DNA of 6,571 bases, taken from assembly GCA_026397575.1 (NCBI GenBank), contig JAPLUP010000267.1:1-6571 (forward strand), written 5' to 3'. This DNA is from Candidatus Zixiibacteriota bacterium (GTDB taxonomy: Bacteria > Zixibacteria > MSB-5A5 > CAIYYT01). The notes beneath the pieces were generated by a model. The model made no database searches. It saw only the letters and a list, made by a program, of their open reading frames with translations, and had not been told where the DNA came from. Shown here piece after piece: positions 5,877 to 6,571 of this stretch. Positions within the stretch are counted from its first letter, which is position 1. Each line of letters begins with the position of its first letter. The position numbers were made by a program, and so were the translations under genes.

Positions 5877-6571
5877 TCAGAAACAGGCCATGATCTCGCC
5901 CGCGATCTGCTCCAGAGGGGCGATAGTATCGGCAATTCCGGCCTCAATAACGGCGCGGGGCATTCCATAAACTATACAGGATTCTTCATTCTGTGCAATG
6001 ATGTCGGCGCCCCTGTTTTTCATCGACCGCAAACCTTGCAGGCCATCCGCCCCCATGCCAGTCATAATCACACCAAGAGAAACTTGTCCGACAGCGTCGG
6101 CGACCGAATTCATTAGGACGTCAACCGAGGGTTTATGGAGCGTGTCTGCCGGTTTCTCCGACAGCCTGGCAACGGTATAGGACAGATTCTTGCGAACGAG
6201 CAGGTGCTTGTCGCCGGGCGCGATATATGCTGTGCCCGGGTTGATCTGCTCACCGTCTTCTGCCTCTTTGACAGTTATCTGACAGAGGTTGTTCAAGCGC
6301 TCAGATAACGATTTTGTGAACATGGGTGGCATATGTTGGACGACCACGATGCCGACTGGAAAATTGCGAGGTAGCGCTGTCAACACTGCTTGCAAGGCAG
6401 GAGGTCCACCGGTGGACGTGCCGATCGACACAAGACGCACCACTTTATGTTTCTTCTGCGGTGTGTGCAGTATAGAAGGTTGAGATGTCTGGGCGCCTTT
6501 GATAGAAGTCCGGACGATTCGACGGCCTTTGCGGAGAGCGTATTGCGCCATTAGAGTGTGGCGGCGACTAT
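5877..6571 (-). CDS. cheB: Chemotaxis protein-glutamate methylesterase CheB, C-terminal part
   Basis: The frame ends at the TGA at 5877-5879 and stays open to the window edge. The visible part holds the whole CheB esterase domain. Counted from an internal ATG at 6551, the catalytic triad is Ser46 in GTSTGGP, His73 in VQHMP and Asp169 in MTGMGADG; EAEDGEQINPGTAYIAPGDKH (96-116) is also typical. CheB removes methyl groups from, and deamidates, chemoreceptor glutamyl sites, giving adaptation. Full-length CheB is about 350 residues with an N-terminal receiver domain. The ATG at 6551 has no ribosome site (CGCCGCCACACTCTA precedes it), and the residues up to about 36 look like the basic interdomain linker, so I infer that the receiver domain lies beyond the edge. 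A stand-alone 224-residue esterase is the less likely alternative. No other chemotaxis gene is visible. Confidence 0.92.
   Translation of the reverse strand, partial: SRRHTLMAQYALRKGRRIVRTSIKGAQTSQPSILHTPQKKHKVVRLVSIGTSTGGPPALQAVLTALPRNFPVGIVVVQHMPPMFTKSLSERLNNLCQITVKEAEDGEQINPGTAYIAPGDKHLLVRKNLSYTVARLSEKPADTLHKPSVDVLMNSVADAVGQVSLGVIMTGMGADGLQGLRSMKNRGADIIAQNEESCIVYGMPRAVIEAGIADTIAPLEQIAGEIMACF

Noticed and set aside
5764..5970. A 68-codon plus-strand open frame spanning the CheB-kinase spacer.
   Set aside because: It overlaps the CheB 3' end antisense, has no ribosome site and shows no recognisable domain.
1..6571. CRISPR arrays, tRNA or rRNA genes, insertion sequences, att sites or replication origin.
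   Set aside because: No spaced direct repeats, cloverleaf-like sequence, transposase motifs or iteron clusters were seen on either strand. All six genes look like native, intact chromosomal genes with similar base use.

Overview
The window carries six protein genes, all on the minus strand, so transcription runs from high to low coordinates. It looks like chromosomal DNA of a free-living Gram-negative (diderm) bacterium. One product is an outer-membrane beta-barrel with a signal peptide and a C-terminal phenylalanine, and the set also includes an NtrC-type sigma-54 activator, a soluble PAS histidine kinase and a chemotaxis CheB. The outer-membrane protein resembles FadL/PorV-like proteins, and the GH57 and membrane-anchored TPR genes are of kinds common in the FCB superphylum and related candidate phyla such as Zixibacteria. 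That placement is an impression from gene content, not a demonstration.

Layout in transcription order. (1) 6571-5877: C-terminal part of CheB, reading frame open to the window edge, so the receiver domain is probably outside. (2) 5876-5708: a 169-base spacer with overlapping inverted repeats and a good sigma-70 promoter whose -10 box lies only 7 bases before the kinase ATG. (3) 5707-2999: a two-gene operon, histidine kinase then NtrC-type response regulator, 48 bases apart. (4) 2998-2823: spacer with a possible weak terminator and a near-consensus sigma-70 promoter. (5) 2822-1233: the outer-membrane barrel, followed by a clear hairpin-plus-T-tract terminator. (6) 1062-367 and 348-1: a membrane-anchored TPR protein of YfgM-like architecture, then the start of a GH57 glycoside hydrolase 18 bases downstream, probably one operon.

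How the parts relate. The kinase has no membrane segment, so it should sense a cytoplasmic signal through its PAS domain and phosphorylate Asp55 of the regulator, which would then activate sigma-54 promoters. I found no convincing -24/-12 promoter in the spacers, and the neighbouring barrel gene has a sigma-70 promoter, so the regulator's targets are probably elsewhere.

No wholly novel system is visible. The most interesting points are a predicted leaderless mRNA for the kinase; non-consensus residues at normally glycine positions in both signalling partners (GAFTNA and WPCN in the regulator, Ser in the kinase G1 box); and promoter evidence that the barrel gene starts 30 codons downstream of the longest open frame.
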